From Methylobacter sp. (GTDB taxonomy: Bacteria > Pseudomonadota > Gammaproteobacteria > Methylococcales > Methylomonadaceae): a stretch of DNA of 60,634 nucleotides. The notes beneath the pieces are model-generated. The model searched no databases. It was not told where the DNA came from and worked only from the letters and a program-made list of their open reading frames with translations. The DNA lies in contig NZ_SCTW01000069.1 in the NCBI RefSeq assembly GCF_004322395.1, positions 1 to 60,634 of the forward strand, written 5' to 3'. The position numbers and the translations under genes are program-made. Below, one piece after another: positions 58,983 to 60,634 of this stretch. Numbering within the stretch: position 1 is the first letter of the stretch; every line of letters begins with the position of its first letter.

Positions 58983-59980
58983 AACGCAAACATCAGGCAA
59001 ATGGACAGTAACGTTTCCCAAGGTTCTCCTTGCTGCCGGCCTTTAATCTGCCGATCCGCTTTTGCACTTAACGTCAATATGCTGTTGAGATCGTTATCGG
59101 TCAGTCTGTTCAACGCGTCACTAACCAACTGCTGACGCTTATCCCAGATTTGGTTGTTTTTAAAAACCTGCGTCCTATTTTGCCCCTGAGCCAGCGCCTG
59201 CTTAATCTTGATTAATAGCCGTGCTTCCCGCGTCAAAGCCCATAACACCACTGGTGCCGCAATACCCTCTGCCTGCAAACCGGACAATATCCTGAAAATC
59301 CGATCTACCTTAGCCGCCAGTACGCTATCCATCAACTTAAACACATCGAATCTGGAACTATCGGCTACTACATCAAAAATCTGCTGATTGCTGAGATGAC
59401 CGGCGCCATATAAAACATAAAGTTTTTCTATTTCCTGAGCGGCCGCCAGCAGATTCCCTTCGATTCTTGACGCCAGCATCGTTATACCCTCCGTTTGGGC
59501 CTGTAGCCCGCGCTGCTGCATTCTTTGCTGCAACCAACGTATCAAGTCCGCTCCCTCTAACGGCCAAACCTGAATAACACAACCGACCTTATCCAAAGCC
59601 TGAAACCACTGCGTTTTTAATGAGCTACTGGCTAATTTTGTTGCGGTAATCAGCAACAGCGTATCTTCCGGCAAATGTCCGCAATAAGCGATTAAGGCTT
59701 TAGCACCGTCAGCGCCCGGCGTACCGGTGGGCAATCTTAAGTCGATGATTTTTTTATCGGCAAAAATGGATAAAGAACCGGACGATTCCGTTAATTGATT
59801 CCATGAAAACCCGGCATCCGCAACAAGCACTTCGCGTGCGTCATAACCTGCATTTCGTGCCGCCGCCCTGACTGCATCAGCTATTTCGCCCAACTGCAAC
59901 GGCTCGTCGCCGCTAATAAAATAAATCGGCGCCAACCCCTTTTGCAAAGCTGGAGCGATCTGTTCAGGCTGGAGCCGCAT
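58967..59980 (-). CDS. holA: DNA polymerase III delta subunit
   Basis: A 337-residue clamp-loader subunit that opens the beta clamp. Family stretches: N-terminal PIYFISGDEPLQLGEIADAVR, EGNLLAAAQEIEKLYVL and the helical collar with ALTREARLLIKIKQAL and ILTLSAKADRQIKGR. Size is normal. The C-terminal five codons and the stop lie within a heptamer array. It starts one base after the lptE stop, the conserved lptE-holA order (leuS usually precedes). Confidence 0.93.
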   Translation of the reverse strand: MRLQPEQIAPALQKGLAPIYFISGDEPLQLGEIADAVRAAARNAGYDAREVLVADAGFSWNQLTESSGSLSIFADKKIIDLRLPTGTPGADGAKALIAYCGHLPEDTLLLITATKLASSSLKTQWFQALDKVGCVIQVWPLEGADLIRWLQQRMQQRGLQAQTEGITMLASRIEGNLLAAAQEIEKLYVLYGAGHLSNQQIFDVVADSSRFDVFKLMDSVLAAKVDRIFRILSGLQAEGIAAPVVLWALTREARLLIKIKQALAQGQNRTQVFKNNQIWDKRQQLVSDALNRLTDNDLNSILTLSAKADRQIKGRQQGEPWETLLSICLMFALKAKG

Positions 59981-59981
59981 G

Positions 59982-60482
59982 TTACTTAGCGTCTGCCTCT
60001 AATACAACCCTGGCACGATTAACGATGGTATGCACTGCCTGTTGATACATTTCATTGCGTATCACCGCTTCTTCATTATCCTTGGCAAGCACAAATTGCT
60101 GAACATCGTTGAAATATTCACGTCTGACTTCAACCGTCTGCCGTTCCATCAACGGGGTATCGCTGGCATTTGCAAATTCATAGTCTAGGCGATAAACAAG
60201 TTCAAACTCGTTAGTCTTACCTGCGGCACCCAACGACAATACGCGCCGGTTAAAATCTTCGTTAAGTATCTTAATAACAATACCGGCCCCTTTTCTGGAA
60301 CTGACAAGCTGAGCGGAAGATGTCTTCATAATCTGCCCGAATTGTTGGTGCAGAAGCCCTGATCCCCCCTCTACATAAACATTTTTCATATTGGCAGGCA
60401 ATTCAAGAGCGCCTCGTAAATGATAGCCGCACGCACTCAATAACAAGGCTAAAACAAAGACGATTGATTTTTTTGTAAACAC
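59982..60482 (-). CDS. lptE: LPS-assembly lipoprotein LptE
   Basis: A 166-residue outer-membrane lipoprotein that plugs the LptD barrel and helps insert lipopolysaccharide. Signal peptide with lipobox LLSAC (Cys at about 18) followed by GYHLRGALELPANMKNVYVEG, the LptE/RlpB opening; later YRLDYEFANA and RREYFNDVQQFVLAKDNEE are also family-like. Directly ahead of holA on the same transcript. leuS, the usual upstream gene, would lie beyond the window edge after the repeat array. Confidence 0.92.
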   Translation of the reverse strand: MFTKKSIVFVLALLLSACGYHLRGALELPANMKNVYVEGGSGLLHQQFGQIMKTSSAQLVSSRKGAGIVIKILNEDFNRRVLSLGAAGKTNEFELVYRLDYEFANASDTPLMERQTVEVRREYFNDVQQFVLAKDNEEAVIRNEMYQQAVHTIVNRARVVLEADAK

Positions 60483-60514
60483 TGGTATCCCCTTAATGAG
60501 AAGAGCAAGGCTAT

Positions 60515-60629
60515 AAAGGCTAAAGGCTAAAGGCTAAAGGCTAAAGGCTAAAGGCTAAAGGCTAAAGGCTAAAGGCTAAAGGCTAAAGGCTAAAGGCTAA
60601 AGGCTAAAGGCTAAAGGCTAAAGGCTAAA
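60515..60629. repeat. Heptamer tandem array AAAGGCT x16
   Basis: Sixteen exact copies of AAAGGCT from 60515 to 60626, then AAA, ahead of the lptE start. The unit is 7 bp, so a reading frame through it would shift every copy; it lies outside any gene. It is the inverse of the array at 58948. The number of copies may vary between isolates and the array may run on past the window. Confidence 0.9.
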
Positions 60630-60634
60630 AATTG

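Noticed and set aside
60515-60629. Possible CRISPR array
   Set aside because: Units are 7 bp and contiguous with no spacers; this is a simple tandem repeat.

Overview
The window reads as a chromosomal segment of a gammaproteobacterium. The housekeeping genes (surE-pcm, aat, trxB, ftsK, aroG, trmB, pyrE, hemW, rpe, trpEG, htpG, holA-lptE), the two-EF-G style fusA2, the type IVa minor-pilin operon and the moderate base composition all fit that group. A fused thiS-thiG gene together with a decaheme cytochrome/porin pair makes a methanotroph-like lineage (Methylococcales) plausible. That placement is inference from gene content; no methane-oxidation gene is present here.

Layout. 1-250: a strongly folded repeat element. 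250-5068: membrane-anchored methyltransferase, small membrane protein, qmcA-nfeD operon, an Smr-domain nuclease, then overlapping surE-pcm. 5238-10036: fusA2, a gene-poor 690-bp gap, a CBS protein and an HDOD-GAF signalling protein. 10069-21444: aat, trxB, ftsK, aroG overlapping a thiS-thiG fusion, trmB, a dynamin-like GTPase, pyrE and hemW. 21603-24035: an OmpR/QseC-type two-component pair. 24078-31710: a minor-pilin operon on the minus strand in the order fimT-pilV-pilW-pilX-pilY1-pilE. 31711-34863: an accessory island with gene fragments, a 40-codon small ORF, a bacterial GRAS-domain protein and an N-terminally truncated IS630-type transposase. 35060-39318: MtrB-like porin, MtrA-like decaheme cytochrome and a monoheme cytochrome. 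40018-45441: an FAH-family enzyme, rpe, trpE-trpG, then a two-gene AAA ATPase plus PD-(D/E)XK-like nuclease module. 45562-54064: a very large envelope protein, trmN6, a glycine-zipper lipoprotein and a YbbP-type permease. 54477-60482: htpG with a heat-shock promoter, a TPR response regulator with a minimal kinase, then holA-lptE bracketed by inverted heptamer tandem arrays.

How the parts work together. The pilus operon supplies priming minor pilins and the PilY1 tip protein. The cytochrome/porin genes resemble the MtrAB conduit that moves electrons across the outer membrane, with the monoheme protein as a possible partner. aroG-thiSG is a translationally coupled pair, and trpE-trpG is another. 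The most unusual content is the GRAS-domain gene (a family best known as plant transcription regulators) next to transposon debris, and the ATPase-nuclease pair inserted after trpG, which looks like an anti-phage module of a type I cannot name. Intergenic space is rich in dispersed palindromic repeats, several placed at the 3' ends of genes.
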